From Myxococcaceae bacterium (lineage in GTDB: Bacteria > Myxococcota > Myxococcia > Myxococcales > Myxococcaceae): a stretch of DNA of 64,000 nucleotides. The notes under the pieces were generated by a model. That model was not told the DNA's origin. It saw nothing but the letters and a program-made list of their open reading frames with translations, and searched no databases. The stretch's first letter is position 1. The number at the start of each line of letters is the position of its first letter. Location: positions 1 through 64,000 of the forward strand of contig JAEUJQ010000045.1 in assembly GCA_016793095.1 (NCBI GenBank), written 5' to 3'. Shown here piece by piece: positions 19,178 to 27,571 of the stretch. A program made the position numbers and the translations under genes.

Positions 19178-19621
19178 TCAGGCCCGCGCTGGCAGCGTCG
19201 GCCCCCAGCGCCCTTCGCGATCGATCGTCCGCACGACCTCGCGCGCGTACCTCACCAGATCGCTCTCGGTGATGATCCCCACGAGGGTCAGATCGGTGCG
19301 GCTCTTCACCACCGGCAGGCAGCCCCACTTGTTCTCCACCATCGCGTCGAGCGCCTCTCGCAGCAGGGTCTCGGGGTAGACGACCTTCACGTCGCGCTTC
19401 ATCGCGTCCTTCGCGCGGACGAGCGCGGCCGGTTTCAGCCCCCGCTCCGCGGCTGCCTTGAGCACGTCGCGGTGGGTCACCAGCCCCACCAGCAGGCCGT
19501 CCTTCACGACCGGAAGGTGCCTGAGCTCGAGGTGGCCCATCTGGGCCTGGGCGAGCGCCAGCTCGTCGTCCTCACGGAGCGTCGTCACGTTCTTCGTCAT
19601 CAGATCGCCGACGTAGTGCAT
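19178..19621 (-). CDS. CBS-domain pair protein
   Basis: 147 aa. Two CBS motifs: MTKNVTTLREDDELALAQ with LPVVKDGLLVGLVTHRDVL, and DAMKRDVKVVYPETLLREA with LPVVKSRTDLTLVGIITESDLV. Stand-alone CBS pairs bind adenine nucleotides or similar ligands and sense energy state. The ATG at 19621 is preceded by GGAGGCTCT, a clear ribosome site. Transcribed away from rplC. Confidence 0.92.
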   Translation of the reverse strand: MHYVGDLMTKNVTTLREDDELALAQAQMGHLELRHLPVVKDGLLVGLVTHRDVLKAAAERGLKPAALVRAKDAMKRDVKVVYPETLLREALDAMVENKWGCLPVVKSRTDLTLVGIITESDLVRYAREVVRTIDREGRWGPTLPARA

Positions 19622-19863
19622 AGAGCCTCCAGAGTGGGCAGGGCCCATCGCTGCATCGGAGATGCCTCCGCGCGGCCCTCGTCTTTCCAGCGGGCTGCGC
19701 CCGAGCGCCACGCAAGCCATGCGTGGAACGCAACGATCGCGAGACGTTGGCAGCTTGCGTGCGGCCGGTGGCCCTGCTATTCGCGCCGCCCGCTCGGAAT
19801 CACCCGGGCTGCAGCACCGCACCGCTGGCCCTGCGCCATGTGCGAGAGAAAGACAGGACGAAC

Positions 19864-20535
19864 ATGAAGGGTCTCATCGGCAAGAAGGTCGGGATGACGC
19901 AGGTCTTCAACGACGAGGGCAACGCCGTCCCCGTCACGGTCATCGACATCACCTCGTGTGAGGTCGTCGGCCACCGCACCCCCGAGAAGGACAAGTACTC
20001 GGCGATCATCCTGGGCTTCAAGGAGGCGAAGGAGAAGCACCTCACGAAGGCCCAGGCCGGCAACTTCAAGAAGGCGGGCGCGAAGGCGAAGCGCATCGTG
20101 CGCGAGTTCCGCGTCGACGCCGCCGAGCTGGCGAACTTCAAGATCGGCGAGCCGGTGAAGGCTGACGCGCTCTTCAAGAAGGGCGAGCTGGTGGACGTCA
20201 CCGGCATCACCAAGGGCCGCGGCTACCAGGGCGTCGTCAAGCGCTGGGGCTTCCGCGGCTTCGGCCAGACGCACGGTACCCACGAGTACCGCAAGCACCC
20301 CGGCGCCATCGGGCAGCGAAAGACGCCCGGCCGCGTGTACCCGAACAAGAAGCTCCCGGGCCACTACGGCGTCGAGCAGGTCACCACCCAGAACCTCACC
20401 GTGGTGGACGTGCTGAGCGACAAGAACCTGCTGCTCATCAAGGGCGGCGTCGCGGGCCACAACGAGGGCCTGGTCGTGGTGAAGCCGGCGATCAAGCCGC
20501 AGATGCGTGCGGCGCATAAGAGCGGGAAGAAGTAA
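19864..20535 (+). CDS. rplC: 50S ribosomal protein L3
   Basis: 223 aa, full length. Starts MKGLIGKKVGMTQVF, has KGRGYQGVVKRWGF and HGTHEYRKHPGAIGQRKTPG, including the Gln normally methylated by PrmB. L3 seeds 50S assembly near the peptidyl-transferase centre. Unusually, neither rpsJ upstream nor rplD downstream is present; the neighbours are a CBS protein and a surface lipoprotein gene 41 bp downstream. It uses its own 240-bp upstream region; a weak TTGCGT/TATTCG pair (19755-19760, 19778-19783) is the best promoter candidate I see. Confidence 0.97.
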   Translation: MKGLIGKKVGMTQVFNDEGNAVPVTVIDITSCEVVGHRTPEKDKYSAIILGFKEAKEKHLTKAQAGNFKKAGAKAKRIVREFRVDAAELANFKIGEPVKADALFKKGELVDVTGITKGRGYQGVVKRWGFRGFGQTHGTHEYRKHPGAIGQRKTPGRVYPNKKLPGHYGVEQVTTQNLTVVDVLSDKNLLLIKGGVAGHNEGLVVVKPAIKPQMRAAHKSGKK

Positions 20536-20576
20536 GTCGCTCCCGCATGCTCGGGCCGGAGCCGACAGGGGAACAC

Positions 20577-22391
20577 GTGAGAGCCTCCATCGCTGCGAAG
20601 TCCTGGTCGAAGCCGGCCTTGTCGCTCGCGGTCGCTCTCGTCGTCTCCGCCTGCGGCTCCACCAGCCGGGTCACGCTGCTCAACCTCGGCGATCCCTGCA
20701 TTCCGGGAGACACCTTCGCCGAGTGCCGCGACGGCCTGTGCATCGCGCTCGATGATCGCTCGGGCTTCTGCACGAGCACCTGCATCGACACCTGTCCCGA
20801 CGACTTCGTCTGCGAAGGGGCAGGGCGCTACGGGAAGATCTGCAAGAAGCTCTCGGGCTGCAAGACGAACGTCGACTGCCCCGCGGGCCACACCTGCAAC
20901 CCGGAGACGGGCAACTGCTACATCGCCGTCTCGCGCGCGTTGTGCTCTCCCTGCCAGGACGTCTCTCAATGTCCGACGGGCGGAGCGTGCTTCAAGGCCA
21001 TCGGCTCGGGCGAGCAGTTCTGCACGGGGCCGTGCGGCGCCAACGACGCGTGCCCGAGCGGCAGCGCCTGTCGGGAGATCCCCGCGGGCAAGGACAACGC
21101 GCTCGTCAAGCAGTGCGTGCCTGCCAACGAGACCTGCAACGCGGGGCGGGGGATCTGCGACGCTTGCGCGGGTGACGACGAGTGCGGCGGGCCGTTCGAT
21201 CTCTGCGTGCGGAACATCGTGTCTGGCGAGCAGTTCTGCGGCCGCGACTGCAACCCCGCCAAGAACGTCTGCCCGGTGACCGGGTGCGATCCGAAGGCGC
21301 TCGACGCGGCCCAGAACCCCGACTGCCCTTCAGGGTTCTCCTGCGTGAACCTCAAGTCGCCCTCCGCCGAGGACGGCAGAGGCCCCTACCAGTGCGTGCC
21401 CAACTCGAACACCTGCCGCGGCTACTGCGATCCCTCGCGCGATCTCGGCCAGCTCTCGAGCCAGTGCGGGGTCGGCCGCCTCTGCCAGACGGGCACCTGC
21501 CAGCCCGCGCTCGATGGACGGCAGTGTTCTCCCTGCAGCAACAACGATGACTGCCGCCGCGGCGGCTTCACCGAGAACCGCTGCATCGTGAACGACTGCG
21601 CGGCCTGCCCGTTCAAGGGCGAGTCGTTCTGCTCCACCCCGTGCCTCGACGACGGCGCGTGCGTGCGCTCCTACGGGACGGGCTTCGTCTGCAAGGACGT
21701 GACGGATCCGACGGGCCCCACGCGGAAGTACTGCATGCCCCAGCGCGGCTCGTGCAAGGGGGGCCTGAAGCGGCTCGGCGAGGACTGCAACGCGAACGGC
21801 GCGCTCGACTGTCTCACCGGCGTCTGTGTGAAGGCCGGCATCAACGCGTTCTGCTCGAACACCTGCACGAAGGACACGCAGTGCGGGGACACCCGGTACC
21901 GCTGCTGCGAGGCCTCGGCGGCGGGCTACGACTGCGCTCCAGAGAAGCGCGCGAGCGACGGCCCGCTGAACGGCATGGGCGTGTGCGCGCCGATCGGAGG
22001 CCTGTTCGGCGACGACTGCACGCCCGGTCGGCCCCCCTGCCAGTCTGGCGCCTGCCTCGATCTCGGCACCGCGCGGGTCTGCAGCGTCACCTGTCCCACC
22101 GGCCAGTGTCCGCAGGGCTTCGCGTGCCGGAAGGCCCAGCGCTCGACGGCGAGCGAGCAGACGGTCGACGTGTGCTTCCCGTCTGGCGGTGGCGGCGCCG
22201 GAGCGAGCTGCACCTTCGGTCCGGCGGCCTGCGAGAGCGGCCTCTGCATCCGCAAGGACTCGGGGCCCATCTGCACCCAGGCGTGCATGAGCGACGCCGA
22301 GTGTCCGAAGGACTGGCGCTGCGACACCCTGGCCACCGTTGACAACCGGTCGGTTCAGGCCTGCCTGCCGCCGGCGCTGCAGGAGGGGTGA
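20577..22391 (+). CDS. Large cysteine-rich lipoprotein, possibly GltK-like
   Basis: 604 aa from GTG 20577 (AGGGGA precedes it; an ATG at 20547 would add ten residues). The signal peptide ends in VVSAC, giving a lipidated Cys. The mature protein is built from many short Cys-rich modules (CxxGLC, CPxGxxC, CxxDxxC), resembling repeated disulfide knots. It begins a same-strand block with a CglB-like gene and glt-like genes. In M. xanthus the lipoprotein GltK is encoded next to gltC-gltB-gltA, so a GltK role is plausible, but I infer that from position rather than from a recognised signature. Confidence 0.8.
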   Translation: MRASIAAKSWSKPALSLAVALVVSACGSTSRVTLLNLGDPCIPGDTFAECRDGLCIALDDRSGFCTSTCIDTCPDDFVCEGAGRYGKICKKLSGCKTNVDCPAGHTCNPETGNCYIAVSRALCSPCQDVSQCPTGGACFKAIGSGEQFCTGPCGANDACPSGSACREIPAGKDNALVKQCVPANETCNAGRGICDACAGDDECGGPFDLCVRNIVSGEQFCGRDCNPAKNVCPVTGCDPKALDAAQNPDCPSGFSCVNLKSPSAEDGRGPYQCVPNSNTCRGYCDPSRDLGQLSSQCGVGRLCQTGTCQPALDGRQCSPCSNNDDCRRGGFTENRCIVNDCAACPFKGESFCSTPCLDDGACVRSYGTGFVCKDVTDPTGPTRKYCMPQRGSCKGGLKRLGEDCNANGALDCLTGVCVKAGINAFCSNTCTKDTQCGDTRYRCCEASAAGYDCAPEKRASDGPLNGMGVCAPIGGLFGDDCTPGRPPCQSGACLDLGTARVCSVTCPTGQCPQGFACRKAQRSTASEQTVDVCFPSGGGGAGASCTFGPAACESGLCIRKDSGPICTQACMSDAECPKDWRCDTLATVDNRSVQACLPPALQEG

Positions 22392-22493
22392 GGGTCGGTT
22401 TTCCCAGCCCCTGAGAAGCCCCTGTTCTGACCGCGTTTCTGCCTTTTTTCGGCCCATGGGTGTGCTAGCACCGCGCACCCTCGACGACACCCG

Positions 22494-23948
22494 ATGCGCG
22501 CACCTGCTGTCAGGCTCCTGGTCTTCCTGGCCTCGCTCGCCGTGGCCCTGCTGGCGTGTCAGGACCGGCAGCGCACCCGTCGCGTGATCGAGTCGTTCGT
22601 GGTGGTGCCGGGCACTCCCGCCGTGGACGAGAAGACGCCGTCGGTGGACACGGATCCCACGCGCGCGACCGACAACTTCACCGTCAACGTGCCCCGGCAG
22701 TGTGACGTCTTCACCCAGCTGTCGGTGCGGAAGGTGGACATCCTCTGGGTGGTGGACTCGTCGGGCTCCATGGGCCCCAAGCAGCAGCGGCTCGCGCAGA
22801 ACTTCCAGGGCTTCATCAACCAGCTCGTCGCCGCGATGCCGCCCATCGACTTCCACATCGCCGTCACCAGCACCGACACGGACGACGCGATGGCCCGCGG
22901 CCGGCTCCGGCCCTGGAGCCTCGGAGCGCTGCGCGACGACTTCATCGGCTGCGCGCCCGACATGCAGGGCGTGGTGACGTGCAACACCGGCGGCAACACC
23001 TCGACCGCGGTGATGGCCTTCAACCAGATGGCGCAGGTGGGCACGAGCGGCTCGCCGCAGGAGCGCGGGCTGTTCGCCGCGTACCTCGCGCTCACCAACC
23101 CTCTCAACATCTCGACGGACGCGGTGGTGCGCTTCGTGCGTCCCGAGGCCGCGCTCTACGTCGTGTTCGTCTCAGATGAAGACGACGCCTCGTGCACGCC
23201 CCTCACGCGTCAGCCGGTCTGCACCGCCGACCCGGGCTGCCGCTGCGCGAACGATCAGATCCTCACCGCCGCCGGGAACTGGGGCTCCACCGACTACTTC
23301 GCGCGCTTCTTCGAGACCTACAAAGGCTACGGCAACGGTGAGGCGGTGGCGGTCGCCGCCATCGCGGCCATCGATCCCGACGCTGGCGTGCCGTCGCAGT
23401 TCGGCGACCCGAGCCCGCACGTGGGCTGCTGCCGCAACGCGGCTGATCGCGACGCGGGGTGCCCGCAGTCGGGGACGAACGACGGCGGCCTCGAGATCGC
23501 CTACTTCGCGAGCCGCTATGTGCAGGTCGCCGCCAAGACGGGTGGGGTGTCGGTGGACATCTGCCAGGACGACTTCTCGGGGGCGCTGGCCTCGCTCGGC
23601 TTCTCGGCGTCGGGGCTGCGGCGCGAGTTCCGGCTGACGCGCGGCCCCGATGTTCGGGAGCTCGCCGGCGTCGCCCGCGGTGTCGAGGCCTTCGTCTCGC
23701 CGCCGAGCTCGATGATGTGCATGGTGGACGGGAACTGCCCCGTCGATCAGTTCTGCCGAAACGGGCGCTGCTCCCGTCGCGTGCAGGTGCGCACCGACGG
23801 CCCCGCCAACGGCGCGCAGTATGTCCAGTGCGATCTCGCGGGCCTGCGCAACATGGTCCGCTTCGAGGGCACGTCGGTGCCCGAGTCCTTGAGCACGGTC
23901 GAGGTCTGCTACGACGTGCTCGCCAACTTCCAGCCGAGCTGTCCCTAG
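22494..23948 (+). CDS. cglB: VWA-domain cysteine-rich lipoprotein, CglB-like gliding adhesin
   Basis: 484 aa. Lipobox LLAC (Cys22). A von Willebrand A domain begins at VDILWVVDSSGSMG with an intact MIDAS (residues 88-94) and contains later strands FHIAVTSTDTDD and LYVVFVSDEDD. Many Cys pairs are present, with a Cys-rich C-terminal part. M. xanthus CglB is a Cys-rich outer-membrane VWA lipoprotein that works as the gliding adhesin with GltA/B/H/K. Position directly before gltA/B-like genes supports that role here, although in M. xanthus cglB is, as I recall, unlinked. A generic VWA lipoprotein is the alternative. Confidence 0.75.
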   Translation: MRAPAVRLLVFLASLAVALLACQDRQRTRRVIESFVVVPGTPAVDEKTPSVDTDPTRATDNFTVNVPRQCDVFTQLSVRKVDILWVVDSSGSMGPKQQRLAQNFQGFINQLVAAMPPIDFHIAVTSTDTDDAMARGRLRPWSLGALRDDFIGCAPDMQGVVTCNTGGNTSTAVMAFNQMAQVGTSGSPQERGLFAAYLALTNPLNISTDAVVRFVRPEAALYVVFVSDEDDASCTPLTRQPVCTADPGCRCANDQILTAAGNWGSTDYFARFFETYKGYGNGEAVAVAAIAAIDPDAGVPSQFGDPSPHVGCCRNAADRDAGCPQSGTNDGGLEIAYFASRYVQVAAKTGGVSVDICQDDFSGALASLGFSASGLRREFRLTRGPDVRELAGVARGVEAFVSPPSSMMCMVDGNCPVDQFCRNGRCSRRVQVRTDGPANGAQYVQCDLAGLRNMVRFEGTSVPESLSTVEVCYDVLANFQPSCP

Positions 23949-23960
23949 AGCAGAGGTGCC

Positions 23961-24746
23961 ATGAGCGTGCGAAACGTGTTTCAGATGACTGCGCTGTCGC
24001 TGGTGATGCTGGCCGGCAGCGCGTGGGCCCAGTCAGCCGAGGACGAGGCCGAGCTCGTCGAGCGGGTGGCGGTGCGAAACCGGCTCTACATGGTCGAGCG
24101 GCGCTGGGAGGTCGGCGGGAACGTCGGCTTCACGCTGCTGCCGCGGCTGACCGATCACTACAACTTCAACGTGTCGGTCGGCTACAACGTGGCCGAGTGG
24201 TTCGCCGTCGAGCTGCGCGCCGGCTACGCGTACTCCCGGCAGACCTCCCTCGCGGATCAGGTGAAGGAAGCGTTCCTGCAGCAGATGAACCTGCCCCGCA
24301 TCAACGACTTCTCCGATCTCTGGCAGATGAGCGCCAACGGCATCGTCGGGGTCCGGTTCCAGCCCATCTACGGGAAGATCAACCTGCTGGCCGAGCTGCC
24401 CGTGCACTTCCAGCTGTACTTCTGGGCGGGCGGAGGCGCGGGGCTCTTCAACCGTGAGTCGCTGCTGATCTGTCTGCAGCGCACCGGGAGCGGCTGTGGC
24501 CAGTACTACACCGAGACCAAGGTGAGCCCCATCGTCTCGTTCGCGCTCGGCTTCCGCTTCTTCGCGCACGAGAAGCACGCGGTGCGGCTCGAGGCCCGGT
24601 CCTGGTCCTTCCTCGACTCGTACTTCGTCAACGTGGACCGCGCGAACGTGAGCGCGGCCAACCCGACCGCCGGCGGCATGCAGTCACGCGACGCCGGCAT
24701 CACCACGGTCACGCAGATCGATCTCGGCTACAGCTTCGTCTTTTGA
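23961..24746 (+). CDS. gltA: Outer-membrane beta-barrel protein, GltA/NfsA-like
   Basis: 261 aa. Signal peptide with AWAQ cleavage site; mature chain made of alternating beta strands (VGGNVGFTLLPRLTDHYNFN, VSVGYNVAEWFAVELRAGYAY) ending in the outer-membrane signature YSFVF. Fits the myxobacterial 'OMP_myx_plus' barrel family, to which GltA/GltB and NfsA/NfsB belong. Presumed part of the outer-membrane platform that meets the trans-envelope gliding (or spore-coat) complex. 12 bp after the CglB-like gene and 14 bp before the next barrel gene. Gene letter given by order. Confidence 0.75.
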   Translation: MSVRNVFQMTALSLVMLAGSAWAQSAEDEAELVERVAVRNRLYMVERRWEVGGNVGFTLLPRLTDHYNFNVSVGYNVAEWFAVELRAGYAYSRQTSLADQVKEAFLQQMNLPRINDFSDLWQMSANGIVGVRFQPIYGKINLLAELPVHFQLYFWAGGGAGLFNRESLLICLQRTGSGCGQYYTETKVSPIVSFALGFRFFAHEKHAVRLEARSWSFLDSYFVNVDRANVSAANPTAGGMQSRDAGITTVTQIDLGYSFVF

Positions 24747-24760
24747 GGACGTCACTCACC

Positions 24761-25876
24761 ATGCGCACGACCTTCCTCCTCGCAGCCCTGCTGTTCGCTG
24801 GCCAGAGCGTTGCCGCTCCGGTCCTCGTGGCGCCGCTCGTCTTCGGCCAGACCGGCGGCACCGCCCCCGCGTCGTCGAGCGACGATGACGAAGACGAGCC
24901 GGCGAAGCCCGCGACGCCCACGCCCGACAAGAAGCCTGACGCTCCGGCGACTCCGGCGGCGACCACCACCACCGCGCCGACCAGCGCGACGCCCGCGACC
25001 ACCACGGCGACGCCTCCCCCGGCCTCGTCCGATCAGATGCGGCTCGTCAACGGCGCCCCGCTTTTCAACCCGAACGTCGGCGTCCACATCGTCGAGCAGA
25101 AGCGGTTCTCGGACTCGGGCCGCTTCGAGGTGACGCTCTACCCGGTGGCGCTGCAGGTGAACGGCAAGTTCACCCAGCACTTCGGCACCATGGGCCAGCT
25201 CACCTACCACCTGCAGGAGAACTTCGGCCTGATGATCACGGGCGGCGGCAACTGGTTCAACTCGGAGTCCTCGCTCAACGGCGAGCTCGTCGAGAAGGCC
25301 CGCGTCGAGGCGCAGGCCGCCTCGTCGCTGCTGTGGACCTGGGGCGTGCTCGGCGGCGTCGAGGTGACGCCCTTCTACGGCAAGTTCGCCTTCTTCGAGG
25401 GCACGCTCGCGCAGTTCTCGTTCGTGCTGAACGGCGGCGCCGGCATCGGCGGCACCCGCCACCAGCTCAAGCCCGAGAGCGCTCGCATGGACGGCACCAT
25501 CTCGCCTGCCACTTACGGCGACACCGGCTACCGCTTCATGGCCGGCCTCGGCGCGGGTTTCCGGCTGCAGCTCGGCCAGCGCTTCGCCTTCCGTCTCGAG
25601 GTGCGCGACGTCGTCTACACCGCGCGCGTCGAGCGGGTGAACGGCTGCGGCGTCGAGGACCTGCGCGCGATGGACACCGCGCTCCGTGGCGGCCGGCCGG
25701 TCTCGAGCGCGATGGTCGGCGGCTCCTGCCGCGTGGACACCTTCGACGGCACCGATCCCGACACCGGCCAGCGCCGCTCCAACGACGTTCCGCTCGCGCT
25801 CGGCCTCGTCCGCAACCCCTCGTCGGACGTGCTCAACAACATCGGCCTCTACGCCGGCGTCTCGTTCCTGTTCTGA
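24761..25876 (+). CDS. gltB: Outer-membrane beta-barrel protein, GltB/NfsB-like
   Basis: 371 aa from ATG 24761. Signal peptide, then a low-complexity Asp/Glu then Pro/Thr/Ala linker (about residues 32-92), then a barrel related to the preceding gene (FEVTLYPVALQVNGKFTQH, NFGLMITGGGNWF, FYGKFAFFEGTLAQFSF) ending GVSFLF. The linker may project into the periplasm toward the TPR proteins encoded downstream. Letter by order and by the paired-barrel layout. Confidence 0.75.
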   Translation: MRTTFLLAALLFAGQSVAAPVLVAPLVFGQTGGTAPASSSDDDEDEPAKPATPTPDKKPDAPATPAATTTTAPTSATPATTTATPPPASSDQMRLVNGAPLFNPNVGVHIVEQKRFSDSGRFEVTLYPVALQVNGKFTQHFGTMGQLTYHLQENFGLMITGGGNWFNSESSLNGELVEKARVEAQAASSLLWTWGVLGGVEVTPFYGKFAFFEGTLAQFSFVLNGGAGIGGTRHQLKPESARMDGTISPATYGDTGYRFMAGLGAGFRLQLGQRFAFRLEVRDVVYTARVERVNGCGVEDLRAMDTALRGGRPVSSAMVGGSCRVDTFDGTDPDTGQRRSNDVPLALGLVRNPSSDVLNNIGLYAGVSFLF

Positions 25877-25891
25877 TCGGTGAAAGCAACC

Positions 25892-27430
25892 ATGACTCGC
25901 GCACTCACGCTCGTTGCCCTGCTGACCGCGGCGCTCGCCTCGGCCCAGGACCTCGCGACCTACAACAAGGCCCTGTCGGCGTATAACGGGGGCTCGTTCG
26001 AGGACTCCGCCCGGCTCTTCTACGACGTCTACAACACCACGACGGACAACGATCTGAAGCTCAAGGCCGAGTACTACCTGGCCTCGAGCTTCCAGCGGCA
26101 GAACCTGCCGTTCACCGCGTTCGTCTTCTACTCGCCGATCCTGAAGGCTGGCCCCGCGCACCCGTTCCACGGCAAGTCCGTCGAGGCTCTGGTCACGCTG
26201 CAGGAGCAGCTGCAGGACGACTACCTGATCCCCTCGCAGCTCAACAACCTCTACGACAAGTACGCCGAGGCCTGGGCGACGCTGCCGCTCGAGGTGCTCT
26301 CGCGCATCAACTACCTCATCGGCCGAATCGCGCACCGCAAGGGCAAGCTCGACGAGTCGAAGCAGTTCCTCGAGGCGGTGCCCGACACGAGCCAGGTCTA
26401 CGCCAAGGCGCTCTACCTGCAGGGCATCTCGCTGTCCGACCCGCGCTTCCCGGCCACCAGCGAAGACGAGAAGCGCAAGCACCAGGAGGAGGCCGTCGAG
26501 ATCTTCGAGAAGGTGCTCAAGATCGACCCGCGCGCGAAGATGATGGACCTCGCCGAGATCCAGCAGCTCGCGAACCTGGGCCTCGGGCGCGTGCACTACG
26601 GGCTCGGCAACTTCGACAAGGCGGTCAAGGCCTACGACAAGATCCCCCGGTTCTCGAAGTACTGGGATCATGCGCTGTTCGAGAACGGCTTCGCCCGCTT
26701 TCAGAACGACGACTACGGCGGCGGCCTCGGGTCCCTGCAGGCCCTCTACGCTCCGCAGTTCGCGGGCGCCTTCGAGCCCGAGTCCTGGATCCTCACCTCG
26801 ACCATCTACTACTTCGCCTGTCTCTACGAGGAGTCGAAGTCGGCGCTGGTGCAGTACGAGAACATCTACCTGCCGATGGCCGAGGCGCTGAAGCCGCTCG
26901 TCGAGGGCGAGGCGAAGGACAACGTCTTCTACTTCAAGCTCGTTGACACGACTGACTCCGACAAGCTGCCGAAGCCGGTGCTCAACTGGGTGCGGTCGAA
27001 CGAGCGCATGCTGGGCCTGTTCTCGATGCTGAAGGCGATCGACCAGGAGAAGGCCACCATCGATGCCATCCAGTCATGGCGGAGCGCGAAGCTGTCGAAC
27101 GAGCTCGTCTCGTACCTCGATCAGAACCGGGGCACGCTCGAGCAGGTGGCCGGTCAGACCGCGAAGAACCGCGTCCAGGAGGCCTACCGCACGATCAAGG
27201 GCTTCGCGGACCAGGCCGAGATCATCCGCTTCGAGGTGGCCAAGGCCGAGAAGGAGTTCGCCGAGTCCGGCTCGGATCAGACGAGCCTGCTGCGGAAGCA
27301 GACCCTCTATCGCCCGTCGATGCCCGCGGAGAACTGGAACTACTGGCGGTTCCAGGGCGAGTTCTGGCGCGACGAGATCGGGTACTACCAGTACACCCTG
27401 AAGAAGGGCTGCCCGGTCGGCAGGAACTGA
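25892..27430 (+). CDS. gltC: Periplasmic TPR protein, GltC/NfsC-like
   Basis: 512 aa from ATG 25892 (a GTG 12 bp upstream is in frame). Signal peptide ends in ALASAQ. Tandem helical repeats through the protein (YNKALSAYNGGSFEDSARLFYDVY; LGRVHYGLGNFDKAVKAYDKI). No enzyme motif. Order after two barrels and before a 1219-aa TPR protein matches gltC/nfsC. Followed by an apparent intrinsic terminator before the next gene. Confidence 0.75.
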   Translation: MTRALTLVALLTAALASAQDLATYNKALSAYNGGSFEDSARLFYDVYNTTTDNDLKLKAEYYLASSFQRQNLPFTAFVFYSPILKAGPAHPFHGKSVEALVTLQEQLQDDYLIPSQLNNLYDKYAEAWATLPLEVLSRINYLIGRIAHRKGKLDESKQFLEAVPDTSQVYAKALYLQGISLSDPRFPATSEDEKRKHQEEAVEIFEKVLKIDPRAKMMDLAEIQQLANLGLGRVHYGLGNFDKAVKAYDKIPRFSKYWDHALFENGFARFQNDDYGGGLGSLQALYAPQFAGAFEPESWILTSTIYYFACLYEESKSALVQYENIYLPMAEALKPLVEGEAKDNVFYFKLVDTTDSDKLPKPVLNWVRSNERMLGLFSMLKAIDQEKATIDAIQSWRSAKLSNELVSYLDQNRGTLEQVAGQTAKNRVQEAYRTIKGFADQAEIIRFEVAKAEKEFAESGSDQTSLLRKQTLYRPSMPAENWNYWRFQGEFWRDEIGYYQYTLKKGCPVGRN

Positions 27431-27486
27431 GAGAACCCATCGGCGGCCTGCCGTGTCCAAGGCCGTCGGAATGGTTGAGGTTTCAT

Positions 27487-27520
27487 GGGGGTGCTGGCGC
27501 GGCTGGCACCCTTTCTTTCC
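27487..27520 (+). terminator. Intrinsic terminator between gltC- and gltD-like genes
   Basis: GGGTGC (27489-27494) pairs with GCACCC (27506-27511), extendable by two G-T pairs at the base, with an 11-nt loop and then TTTCTTT (27512-27518). It lies in the 141-bp gap between the third and fourth genes of the block, so it may split the operon or attenuate the downstream half. A TGTAGGGT motif at 27534-27541 could belong to a second promoter. Confidence 0.6.
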
Positions 27521-27571
27521 ATCAAACCCGTGGTGTAGGGTCCGCGCGTTTTTCCTCCGACAGGAGCCGCA

